A stretch of 41,426 nt of DNA, taken from positions 1-41,426 of the forward strand of contig JBNJDR010000016.1 in the NCBI GenBank assembly GCA_051745085.1, in the 5' to 3' direction. Position 1 is the stretch's first letter. Each line of letters opens with the position of its first letter. This document shows positions 1 through 7,811 of the stretch, piece after piece. Origin of the DNA: Halonatronomonas sp051745085. Its GTDB lineage: Bacteria; Bacillota; Halanaerobiia; Halanaerobiales; Halarsenatibacteraceae. The notes below the pieces were generated by a model. The model was not told the DNA's origin. It did not search any database and worked only from the letters and a program-made list of their open reading frames with translations. Made by a program: the position numbers and the translations under genes.

Positions 1-14
1 GAGGGGGCCAACAA

Positions 15-1904
15 ATGAAAGGCATCAACGGAAAGATCTTAAAGGTTAACCTGAGTAAAATGGATTATACTATCGACGAACATGACGATAATTTTTACCG
101 GAAATATGTAGGAGGGAGGGGTTTCGCCCTCTACTATATGCACAAGGAACTCGACCCCCAGGTAGACCCTTTGTCACCGGAGAATATGATCGTATTTGCC
201 GGCAGTATTTTGGTTGGGGCCCAGGGACCAGCCATTCCCCGCCTCACAGTTGCAGGTAAGTCGCCTCTTACCGGGGGGTTTGGGGAAAGTGAAGCTGGCG
301 GATACTGGGCACCTGAATTGAAAAAAGCTGGATTTGATGCTGTGGTTGTTACCGGTAAAGCAGAAAAACCTGTTTATATTTGGATTAAAGACGGACAGGT
401 CGAAATCAAAGATGCTGCTGATCTATGGGGTAAAGATACAGGTGAAGCTCAGGAGATGATTAGAGAGAAACATGAAGATAACTGGGTTCAGGTAGCGCAG
501 ATAGGTCCGGGGGCGGAGAATCTCGTTCGGTATGGGAACGTAACCAATAAGTTAAGTCACTTTAGCGGACGCTGTGGTTTGGGTGCGATAATGGGCTCGA
601 AAAATTTGAAGGCCCTCGCGGTAAGGGGCAGCAGCCAGGTAGAAGTGGCCGATAAAGATCGAGTGTTAGAGATCAACCGGTGGACATCCCAGGAAGCCAT
701 GAATGATTCTGTGGGGGAGAGGCTCCACGATGTTGGAACCTGGTCTACGGTTAAGTCAAACAATGAAGCAGGAGCGCTCCCTACCAGGAACTGGAATAAA
801 GGTCAGTTCGCCGGAGTGGATGAACTTTCTGCTGAGAGCTGGAAGAAGACCATCGGTAAGGAAGCCCGGGGCTGCTTCGCCTGTCCAATTAGGTGCCGCC
901 GGGTCGTAGAGGTCGATAGCGAAGATATCCAGGTAGATTCTATTTATGGTGGCCCTGAGTATGAATCTATCGGAGCGCTGGGACCGATTCTGGAGATCGA
1001 TAACAAAGAGATTATTGCCAAAGCCAATGAGTTGTGCAATAGATACACCATCGATACGATCTCCACGGGAATGACCATAGCTTTCGCCATGGAATGTTAC
1101 GAAAATGGGATTCTCAGCCAGGATGATTGCGATGGTCTGGAACTCACCTTTGGTAATGAAGAGGTCGTTCTGCCCATGATCGAAAAAATAGCCCGCCGGG
1201 AAGGCATAGGTGATCTGCTGGCTGAAGGCAGTAAACGGGCAGCCGAAAAGATCGGACAGGGTTCAGAAAAATATATTCATCAAGTCAAAGGTCAGGAAGT
1301 ACCCATGCACGATCCCCGGGTCAAAACAGGTGTAGGCCTGCAGTACGCTCTTGCTGATTACGGGGCCGATCACATGAAAGCTCCGCACGATACCTCTTTT
1401 GTGCGAGATGACAGTTACGCTTTGAAGCATGCTAACATCCTGGGTATCTATGATCCAATTGATCCTCTTGCTCTGGATGAAGAAAAGGTGCGGTTTTTCT
1501 ATAATCTGGATCTATACTGGACCATGATCGATATTTTAGGGGCCTGCTGTTTCGGCTATGCTCCGGGTGGACCTATATCTATAGATATGCTTATGGATTT
1601 AGTCCAGGCGATAACTGGGGCCGACCTAACTTTAAGAGAGTTAATGGACGCTGCAGAACGGAGTATAGATATGGCGCGGATGTTCAATCTCAAAGCAGGT
1701 CTTACCAGCGCCGATGATAAACTACCAGATCGCTTCTTTGAGAATTTTAACGACGGCCCACTTAAAGGTAAGAGGGCAATCAATAGAGAAGATTTTGCCG
1801 GAGCGGTTAAATTGCGCTACGATCTCATGGGTTGGGATTTGGAAACCTCTAAACCTAAGCGAGCTAAACTTGTCAAAATGGGGATCGGCTGGATTGAAGA
1901 GTAA
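15..1904 (+). CDS. Tungsten-containing aldehyde:ferredoxin oxidoreductase family protein
   Basis: Oxidises aldehydes to carboxylic acids, passing electrons to ferredoxin through a bis-pterin tungsten cofactor and one [4Fe-4S] cluster, in the cytoplasm. The 629-residue length is typical of the AOR family. The N-terminal domain opens with the family's VGGRG segment near residue 32. The cluster ligands are visible as C287-x2-C290-x3-C294, with the fourth cysteine at C511 or C512 in a GACC stretch. The start is supported by a GAGGGGG ribosome site at the very edge of the window. A MoaD/ThiS-like gene follows after 20 bp, a pairing common for AOR genes. The physiological aldehyde cannot be read from sequence; members acting on other substrates share these motifs. 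Confidence 0.93.
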   Translation: MKGINGKILKVNLSKMDYTIDEHDDNFYRKYVGGRGFALYYMHKELDPQVDPLSPENMIVFAGSILVGAQGPAIPRLTVAGKSPLTGGFGESEAGGYWAPELKKAGFDAVVVTGKAEKPVYIWIKDGQVEIKDAADLWGKDTGEAQEMIREKHEDNWVQVAQIGPGAENLVRYGNVTNKLSHFSGRCGLGAIMGSKNLKALAVRGSSQVEVADKDRVLEINRWTSQEAMNDSVGERLHDVGTWSTVKSNNEAGALPTRNWNKGQFAGVDELSAESWKKTIGKEARGCFACPIRCRRVVEVDSEDIQVDSIYGGPEYESIGALGPILEIDNKEIIAKANELCNRYTIDTISTGMTIAFAMECYENGILSQDDCDGLELTFGNEEVVLPMIEKIARREGIGDLLAEGSKRAAEKIGQGSEKYIHQVKGQEVPMHDPRVKTGVGLQYALADYGADHMKAPHDTSFVRDDSYALKHANILGIYDPIDPLALDEEKVRFFYNLDLYWTMIDILGACCFGYAPGGPISIDMLMDLVQAITGADLTLRELMDAAERSIDMARMFNLKAGLTSADDKLPDRFFENFNDGPLKGKRAINREDFAGAVKLRYDLMGWDLETSKPKRAKLVKMGIGWIEE

Positions 1905-1924
1905 GTATAACTGGAGGAGATAAC

Positions 1925-2164
1925 GTGAAAATAAAAGTTAAGCTGCTTGGTCATTTGCGGAAATACCGGGAGTCAGAGCAGGAAATCCAGGAAGTTGAGC
2001 TGGAGTCAAATAGCGATTTGGTTGATTTATTTGCTGCCGTTGGGGTTCCTGACAAAGAATTTGAATTTACTTTACTCCTGGTTAACGGTCAACCGGTTCA
2101 GAAAGACCATCAACTCCAGGAGGGAGATACCGTGAGCCTGGTCACCCCAGCAGATGGAGGATAA
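1925..2164 (+). CDS. MoaD/ThiS-like sulfur carrier protein
   Basis: Small beta-grasp, ubiquitin-like sulfur carrier of 79 residues ending in the diagnostic Gly-Gly (…ADGG). The terminal glycine is thiocarboxylated and donates sulfur during pterin cofactor synthesis. It starts with GTG, 7 bp after a GGAGGAG site, and lies 20 bp downstream of the oxidoreductase gene. I infer it serves the tungstopterin of that enzyme. The length and tail fit MoaD better than ThiS, which is usually about 65 residues, but the two families cannot be separated with certainty here. No other moa gene is in the window. Confidence 0.88.
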   Translation: MKIKVKLLGHLRKYRESEQEIQEVELESNSDLVDLFAAVGVPDKEFEFTLLLVNGQPVQKDHQLQEGDTVSLVTPADGG

Positions 2165-2194
2165 TAAGATATTAGTTTATATGAAAAGCAAAAA

Positions 2195-2213
2195 GCCGGC
2201 TCTAAGAGCCGGC
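2195..2213. terminator. Hairpin terminator between convergent genes
   Basis: Perfect 8-bp stem GCCGGCTC / GAGCCGGC with a TAA loop. AAAA precedes it and an A/T-rich run (ACATTAATTTTAG) follows. It lies between the moaD-like gene (plus) and the Dps-like gene (minus), so it can end transcription from both sides. Confidence 0.8.
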
Positions 2214-2243
2214 ACATTAATTTTAGTTTTAGTTGTAACATTA

Positions 2244-2801
2244 TTATTTTATCTTGAGAAACTTAGAAACAAAAGGTGAAGATTCTCCTTCTCTGAGGAA
2301 GTGACCGGATGGTCCTTCTCCCAGGAATTCTGCGAACCAGGATTCATGTTCGATTTCTTCGTGGAGGATCGAAAGAGCAAGATCGTAAGTTCTGTGATCT
2401 TTACCTGCCGTCATGTCACATACTTCAGTATAACCACGTACGGCACATCTTTCCGCTTCTAAGAGTACTTTGATTATTTCTTTAGTGTCAGTGGGGTTAT
2501 CCGGCAGTTTGGCTGGCGGGCAGGCAGAGATATCGTGAAATTCCTTCATGTCATTAGGAATCTCGCCGCCTAATTCATATATTCTGGGGAGTAAAGCTTC
2601 GAAATGGTTCCTGTCTTCAATTCTGGCCTGCTCTGCAATAGCCTTTACACCTTCGCCATCGAGACCGATCAGATTCATTCTTAGACTGGTGTAATAGTAA
2701 TAAGTTGTCAGTTCTGCAGAAGCATTTTTGATCAGCAATTCCAATAATTTGTCAACATCAACACCGGACTTTTCAACTAACTCTCTTGAAACTTTTGCCA
2801 T
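2244..2801 (-). CDS. Dps-like ferritin-superfamily protein (DPSL / thioferritin type)
   Basis: Four-helix ferritin-like protein of 185 residues. It probably forms a cytoplasmic cage that oxidises and stores iron and consumes peroxide. Candidate metal ligands are E30, E62/H66, E115/E117 and the HEEIEHE stretch at 147-153. It carries the feature separating DPSL proteins from classical Dps: a conserved cysteine in an ACPPAKLP motif (C94) plus a second in ERCAVRGY (C119). Start ATG follows a GGGGG-type ribosome site. A TATAAT-like box for this strand lies at 2844-2849, and the gene diverges from the SulP gene. A PerR-type control is plausible but I see no clean operator. Confidence 0.88.
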   Translation of the reverse strand: MAKVSRELVEKSGVDVDKLLELLIKNASAELTTYYYYTSLRMNLIGLDGEGVKAIAEQARIEDRNHFEALLPRIYELGGEIPNDMKEFHDISACPPAKLPDNPTDTKEIIKVLLEAERCAVRGYTEVCDMTAGKDHRTYDLALSILHEEIEHESWFAEFLGEGPSGHFLREGESSPFVSKFLKIK

Positions 2802-2925
2802 TAATTGTTACCCCCTTTAGATTCTTGTTGATAATACTTACTAATTATATTCTCCATAAAGAATGAAATTCCTGCATTAAACGGATAATATCTGAAAAAA
2901 ATTGGTATTTTATTTGAAAAAAATT

Positions 2926-2953
2926 TTGAATATCCGCCGATATTTATTATAAT
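2926..2953 (+). promoter_or_regulatory. Sigma-A type promoter for the SulP gene
   Basis: TTGAAT (2926-2931), 16-bp spacer, TATAAT (2948-2953), about 70 bases upstream of the SulP start. The flanking 223-base gap between the divergent Dps-like and SulP genes (2802-3024) is A/T-rich and shows nothing else I can name. Confidence 0.6.
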
Positions 2954-3024
2954 AGAATAAGAATTATCCGGTAAAACATGATAAATTGAGATAGCGGGAT
3001 ATAAATAATAAGAGGTGGCAGCAA

Positions 3025-4695
3025 ATGATAGGTAAAGTATTAGCAAAATTAAAATTATCCACTTCAACGGGAGACATAAAAAATGATATCTCTGCTGGCC
3101 TTTCCGTGGCCGCTATAGCCCTGCCTCAAAATATGGCCTACGCTCTGATTGTTGGTGTTGACCCGGTTTATGGATTATATACTTCGATAGTTTCCATGGT
3201 TGTGGCAACCTTTGTCGGGGTATCTAATTATATGATAGTAGGGCCAACAAATATGATGGCTGTAGCTATCGCCAGTGGACTGGCAGGATTTTCTGGAGAT
3301 AACTATTTAGAAGCAGTATTATTATTAACATTTTTGGTTGGAGTTTTTCAAGTAGGATTATCTTTATTGAAACTGGGAGTCCTAATTAATTTTATTTCTC
3401 GTTCGGTAGTAGTGGGACTAACGACTGGAGTTGCAATCATTATATTGGTTGGGCAGTTAGGTAACTTTTTCGGTATATCCTATTCCGGCGGCAGTAATGT
3501 GTTTACGAACTTATATTATTTCATGCAGAATCTGAACGAAATAAATGTTTGCGCAGCTTTTATCGGTATCGTGGTTGTTATATCATTTGTATTCTTGCAT
3601 AGATTTAATCCTGGTTTGCCTAACTATTTGCTTGTGATGGCTTTTGCCATCGGTCTGGTATATTTATTTAATTGGAAAGATCAAGTAGATGTGGTAAGAA
3701 GCTTTCCAGGTGGATTGCCTAATTTCACTCCCCATGGTTTTGACTTTGCTTTTTTTACCAGGCACTGGAGTACTGCCCTGTCGGTAGCTATCCTGGGTTT
3801 TATTCAGGCTTTTTCAGTAGTTAAGTCTCTGGAGATAAAATCAGGACAGGAAGTAGAAATTAATCGGGTTTTCCTCAGCCAGGGGATAATCAACACTATC
3901 TGTTCTTTCTTTAGCAGTTTTAGTATCTCTGCTTCTTTTACCAACAGTTTTACTAATTATCAATCCGGGGCCAGGAGTAGATTATCGGAGTTTATCACTG
4001 CTGTGACGATAGCTTTATTTATATTGTTATTTAGTCCTCTGGCTACTTATATTCCGATCTCGGCTCTGGCCGGACTGGTCATAATTGTAGGTTTTAAGAT
4101 GATTGACATTGAAGGGGTTAAAGATAGCTTTAGAAACAAGTTCGATATGTTAATATTTTTAGCCACCTTTTTAACTACTATAGGCCTTCCGCGCCTGGAC
4201 TACGCCGTTTACTTTGGGGTCATTGTCTCTTTCATCCTGATCTTAAAAAATACCAGCACAGTTAATTATTCTCACTACGAATACGAAGATAAAGGGGAGA
4301 AATTTTATAAAAGGGACTTAATAGATATCGAGCAGGGCAAGATTCAAAAAGATTCCTATATTCTGATCAACCTTTCTGGGAACATTAATTTTAATGCTTC
4401 TGTGAATTTAAAGAATAATCTAGAAGAAAGTTACGTAGAAGGTCAGACTTATATAATTAGAACCCGAGATGTAGAAAATATTGATTTAACCTGTTTAAAA
4501 GAGATAGAGAAATTTATAGATAAAGTTCAAGAGAGCGGCGGGAAAGTGTTATTTACCGGGGTAGATAAGACAATATATGGGCTGCTTCGAGATTATAGTC
4601 TGCTGACTAAGGTCGGAGAAGAAAATATCTTCATGGAAGATGAAAATATCTTTTCTTCTACCCGGTCTGCTATTAATAAAGTTAAGCAAGAATAG
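3025..4695 (+). CDS. SulP-family anion transporter with STAS domain
   Basis: Inner-membrane SLC26/SulP permease of 556 residues. Family members carry sulfate, bicarbonate or other anions. Hydrophobic segments fill roughly residues 20-415. The N-terminal part has the family pattern of short membrane helices rich in Gly, Pro and Ala (near residue 30, ALPQNMAYAL; near 75, VGPTNMMAVA). A C-terminal STAS domain follows at about 445-540. Start ATG is preceded by AGAGGTGG. A promoter sits upstream and a terminator overlaps its 3' end. No carbonic anhydrase or sulfate-reduction gene is adjacent, so the anion is unknown. Confidence 0.9.
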   Translation: MIGKVLAKLKLSTSTGDIKNDISAGLSVAAIALPQNMAYALIVGVDPVYGLYTSIVSMVVATFVGVSNYMIVGPTNMMAVAIASGLAGFSGDNYLEAVLLLTFLVGVFQVGLSLLKLGVLINFISRSVVVGLTTGVAIIILVGQLGNFFGISYSGGSNVFTNLYYFMQNLNEINVCAAFIGIVVVISFVFLHRFNPGLPNYLLVMAFAIGLVYLFNWKDQVDVVRSFPGGLPNFTPHGFDFAFFTRHWSTALSVAILGFIQAFSVVKSLEIKSGQEVEINRVFLSQGIINTICSFFSSFSISASFTNSFTNYQSGARSRLSEFITAVTIALFILLFSPLATYIPISALAGLVIIVGFKMIDIEGVKDSFRNKFDMLIFLATFLTTIGLPRLDYAVYFGVIVSFILILKNTSTVNYSHYEYEDKGEKFYKRDLIDIEQGKIQKDSYILINLSGNINFNASVNLKNNLEESYVEGQTYIIRTRDVENIDLTCLKEIEKFIDKVQESGGKVLFTGVDKTIYGLLRDYSLLTKVGEENIFMEDENIFSSTRSAINKVKQE

Positions 4696-4724
4696 CTAAT
4701 TTAATCCAGCATTCTTGCTTTTTC
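4685..4724 (+). terminator. Terminator of the SulP gene, overlapping the 3' end of the CCA-adding enzyme gene
   Basis: AGCAAGAAT (4685-4693) pairs perfectly with ATTCTTGCT (4711-4719), followed by TTTTTC. The left arm includes the last codons of the SulP gene. The right arm and T run fall inside the convergent gene's last codons; only 5 bases separate the two coding ends. Confidence 0.75.
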
Positions 4725-5999
4725 TTTAGCTATGAAGTAAGCTCTTTGTTGAAATAGGCGGTCTCCAACTTCTTCGCCGGTGTATTTAGTTAAATCGATA
4801 TCTTCTCCGCCTGTTTTTTCGTACATTTTATGGTATAATTCAATAAAATGATCTAGATAATCTGGCGATTTGTGATTACCTCCGATTCCCAAAATATCAG
4901 CCTTGACTGCTAACACGAACTCTTCAACTGTAATTGGTGATCTTCTAATGCTTTCAAATAGTCTAACCACTTTGCCCGGTCTCATCTCTGGAAAATGGTT
5001 TATCCGCATGTGATGTTTGATTACCAGTCGGGCCGTTTTATAAAAATTATTGGGCAGGATGAAATGGGAACTTTCTGCCAGCCTATCGAGGATGGCCAGG
5101 CCCAACTTAGTATGGTTATAATGATGAGGATAATTTTTCGGTGATGTAGCCCCTTTGCCAATATCGTGCATGAGGACGGCAAACCTGAGCATTAGCTTTT
5201 TCTCTGGGGATAACTTGTTCTGGTTTGTTAACAGGCAGATTTCATCCAGGGTCATCATGGTATGGACGAACACATCTCCCTCTGGATGATATGCCTTAAC
5301 CTGAGGCACACCTCGAAGGTTATCGAGATCCTGAAAATGGTAAAAGAGGAGATTGAGCCGGGCTAAAGTTTGAAAAAACTGGCTGGCATTATCTAAGAGG
5401 AGAGCTTTCTTGAATTCTTCAAATACTCTTTCTGGATAAGCATCTATCAGTTCTACAGCATATTTTTGCATATATTCTTTAGTTTTAGCTTCAATGCTAA
5501 AGTCAAGGCGAGCAGCAAATCGGGCGGCCCGATAGATTCTTACCGGATCCAGGGCAAAGGTTTCAGGACCGGTCATTTTTATTTTACCACTGTGTAAGTC
5601 CTGGTGACCGTCAGTTGGATCGATCACCTGGAGTTTAGATCTGTTCTGAGGTTCCGTGATGTTAACAGCCATGCTGTTAATTGTGAAATCTCTGCGGAAG
5701 AGGTCTTCTTCAATGCTGCCATCTTTTAACAAATTTATTTCTATATTCTGCGAGTCCCGCTTTATTATGTATACGGGAAAGCTTTTACCTACTTTTTCTG
5801 CGTCAGGAAAAAGTTCGAAAAATTTAGCTTCGCTGATGTTACCGATAACTAGATCAATGTCGCTGATTTTATGGCCAAGGGCTAAATCTCTGACTGCACC
5901 GCCAACCAGATATAGCTGACCGGAGGCCTTTTTTATTTTGGCGGCTTCTCTCAGCAGAAAATCTGGTAGATCGTATTTTATATATTCAGCACGTGCCAT
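4701..5999 (-). CDS. CCA-adding tRNA nucleotidyltransferase / poly(A) polymerase family, with HD domain
   Basis: Class II nucleotidyltransferase of 432 residues that most likely builds or repairs the 3' CCA end of tRNA. The head domain shows GGAVRD at residues 33-38 and the metal-binding D47-I-D49. It also has the RRDFTINSMA stretch near residue 103 and the DPVRIYRAARFAARL neck motif. The C-terminal half contains an HD domain with the MHDIGKG motif near residue 280, giving possible phosphohydrolase activity. Start ATG follows GAGGAGTG. A TTGAGT-18-TATAAT promoter lies upstream. Splitting CCA addition from A-addition or poly(A) polymerase activity is not possible from motifs alone. Confidence 0.88.
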   Translation of the reverse strand: MARAEYIKYDLPDFLLREAAKIKKASGQLYLVGGAVRDLALGHKISDIDLVIGNISEAKFFELFPDAEKVGKSFPVYIIKRDSQNIEINLLKDGSIEEDLFRRDFTINSMAVNITEPQNRSKLQVIDPTDGHQDLHSGKIKMTGPETFALDPVRIYRAARFAARLDFSIEAKTKEYMQKYAVELIDAYPERVFEEFKKALLLDNASQFFQTLARLNLLFYHFQDLDNLRGVPQVKAYHPEGDVFVHTMMTLDEICLLTNQNKLSPEKKLMLRFAVLMHDIGKGATSPKNYPHHYNHTKLGLAILDRLAESSHFILPNNFYKTARLVIKHHMRINHFPEMRPGKVVRLFESIRRSPITVEEFVLAVKADILGIGGNHKSPDYLDHFIELYHKMYEKTGGEDIDLTKYTGEEVGDRLFQQRAYFIAKEKARMLD

Positions 6000-6055
6000 T
6001 GGGATCCACTCCTCTATACACGATGTGACTTTTGCTTAAAATTAAGGTTAGTCTT

Positions 6056-6085
6056 ATTATAGCATTGAACCTGTTCTAAACTCAA
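6056..6085 (-). promoter_or_regulatory. Promoter for the CCA-adding enzyme gene
   Basis: Read on the minus strand: TTGAGT (6085-6080), 18-bp spacer, TATAAT (6061-6056), about 57 bases upstream of the start codon. Confidence 0.55.
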
Positions 6086-6108
6086 TGCAAACCTGGGGAG
6101 AGATTTAA

Positions 6109-6900
6109 ATGATGAATCAAACAGGAAATTTTTTGTTGATTTTTCTCATTGTTCTGGCCTTAATTACCATTCATGGTAACGATAATCCAATTTTACCTGG
6201 ACGAGCAACAGAGGCTGAAGAAGTTGATTTGGAATATGATAATCACAAAATAATTTTGGTCCACGGGTACTACCAGGATGCTGCAGATATGCTTGAACTC
6301 AAAAGAAACCTTGAAGATCAAGGTTTTACCGGGCTGCTGGCAGATCTTCCCTTGAAATTTCAATCTATAACCCAGGCGACTGATGTTTTTGCAGAACAAG
6401 TAACCGAGGTTATTGCAGAGATGGATTCCGATGAAAAACTGAGTCTGGTAGGACACAGTACAGGCGGCCTGGTTATTCGCAAGTATCTGGCTGAGCCAGA
6501 GAACAGGAGGGATATTCACCGGGCAGTTTTAATAGCTACTCCCAATCAAGGCAGCAGTCTGGTAGAAATGGGTGGGGGTCTAGCAGATGCGGTAGCTGAA
6601 ATTTATACTACATTGGGATCGCTGGAGCCTGATCAGGTTAAAAACCTGGAATTATTTGAATCAGGGGAAGTAGAGGTTGGAGCAATCGCCGGGAATATCA
6701 GCTTTGGCATCTTAGGCAGCTTATTAGATGAAGAAAATGACGGCAGAGTCAAGGTGAGTTCGGTAAAATATGAGGGATTGAAAGATTTCATCGTGGTACC
6801 TTATAGTCATAAAGACATCCATTATCAAGTTGAGACGGCAGAGTTGGTGGCGGAATTTATAAAAAACGGAAAATTTGAAGGAGGTAACAAAGATGAGTAA
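6109..6900 (+). CDS. Secreted or membrane-anchored alpha/beta hydrolase (lipase-like)
   Basis: Alpha/beta-hydrolase fold protein of 263 residues. An N-terminal hydrophobic segment (about residues 6-23) indicates export or anchoring. The oxyanion-hole region reads ILVHGYYQ near residue 50, and the nucleophile elbow is GHSTGG, the lipase/triacylglycerol-lipase style. A candidate catalytic Asp (LLDEENDGRV) and His (YSHKDIHY) lie in the expected order. The overall pattern resembles PGAP1-like or class 2 lipases. ATG-ATG start follows GGGGAGAG. The next gene overlaps its end by 8 bases, so the two are probably co-transcribed. Substrate unknown. Confidence 0.82.
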   Translation: MMNQTGNFLLIFLIVLALITIHGNDNPILPGRATEAEEVDLEYDNHKIILVHGYYQDAADMLELKRNLEDQGFTGLLADLPLKFQSITQATDVFAEQVTEVIAEMDSDEKLSLVGHSTGGLVIRKYLAEPENRRDIHRAVLIATPNQGSSLVEMGGGLADAVAEIYTTLGSLEPDQVKNLELFESGEVEVGAIAGNISFGILGSLLDEENDGRVKVSSVKYEGLKDFIVVPYSHKDIHYQVETAELVAEFIKNGKFEGGNKDE

Positions 6901-7204
6901 GGGACAATTTATGATTATTTTTTTACTGGGCCTGGCGATTTTGATGGCGATCACAAACCCCGGGATGGATGATTACGCTAATTGGGCAGCAGATGACCTG
7001 GTTGAAGAGGATAGCGGTTTAGAGAGTTTTGTGGCTGGAATCATAGGGGAGCCAATAATTAAAAGGATGACCACTAGAAACAATTATGTGGTCTTTAGCA
7101 TTTATATAACCCGGGCTTCAGATTCTGGAGATGTATGGGAAGCTCGGACCTTAGGAATATTAGGTAATTTCTTTGTACTGGAGGAAAGAAGTGATCAAGA
7201 ATAA
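6893..7204 (+). CDS. DUF4359-family protein
   Basis: Protein of 103 residues with one N-terminal membrane or signal helix (about residues 5-17). The family-type ITNPGMDDYANW stretch follows it, with TTRNNYVVFSIY towards the C-terminus. I match this to DUF4359, a family without known function. Start ATG is chosen because GGAGG lies 7 bases before it; an earlier in-frame start would bury that site. It overlaps the hydrolase gene by 8 bases. Confidence 0.75.
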   Translation: MSKGQFMIIFLLGLAILMAITNPGMDDYANWAADDLVEEDSGLESFVAGIIGEPIIKRMTTRNNYVVFSIYITRASDSGDVWEARTLGILGNFFVLEERSDQE

Positions 7205-7221
7205 GGGTCGGGGGAAATGAG

Positions 7222-7778
7222 ATGGCAACGATGAAAGATATAATTAATTCAGGCAAGAGCAGTTTTTCTAAAGCAGAATCTGGGTCTGTTCTGCCTGTTT
7301 TTATGCGGCCCCGCCCATGGAGTTTAGAGACTTACAGGTTAGCTCTAAAAGAAAGATTAAAACGGGGTTTAAAGTTACTATCACGGCAAAGTTAGGCGAT
7401 GGTTTTAGCCCGGGATACAGCAGGCCCCGCAGTTTAAATGAAGTATTCACCAATTATTATTTGAGCCTCGCCTTATTTGATTATATCGAGGCTAGTTCAG
7501 ATGAAGCTGGCGGTTCCTGGATCAGGTTAAGCTGGCTGTACGATGATCTGGGGCGTTACTATCTTAAAGAATATAGCGGCGGACTTTCTACTCAGGCTGA
7601 ATACAAGCTTATTCTGCTGCTATCTGATCTTTATATAAAACATGACGATTCTAAAAAAGCCCAACCGCTGCTGGATAAGATCATCCGCTGGGCTGGGGTT
7701 AAATCTTTTTATAAAGAATTGGCCCGAGATAAGTTTATCGCTATCCGGGAACATATTAAAGCAGAAAACAAAAGCTAG
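7222..7778 (+). pseudogene. Broken or frameshifted DUF2225-family gene
   Basis: The 153 codons from ATG 7317 match the C-terminal part of DUF2225 proteins (SLNEVFTNYYLSLALF, then WIRLSWLYDD and a helical repeat region). Reading the same frame back to 7272 continues the family match with WVCSACFYAA, the second zinc-knuckle CxxC. That segment has no in-frame start codon before the TAA at 7269. A well-placed ATG at 7222 (after GGGGG) opens another frame and would join only by a -1 shift near 7270-7275. The first CxxC half of the family zinc region (about 50 residues) has no room. I therefore read this as a truncated or decayed gene; a sequencing indel is the alternative. Confidence 0.5.
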
Positions 7779-7811
7779 AATAGAAGTCTAGTTATGCAAG
7801 GAGGTAATTCC

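Noticed and set aside
2801..3067. Open frame of 88 codons on the minus strand overlapping the Dps-like/SulP gap
   Set aside because: Low-complexity Ile/Tyr/Ser-rich translation of A/T-rich promoter DNA, no ribosome site, and it overlaps the true SulP start and promoter.
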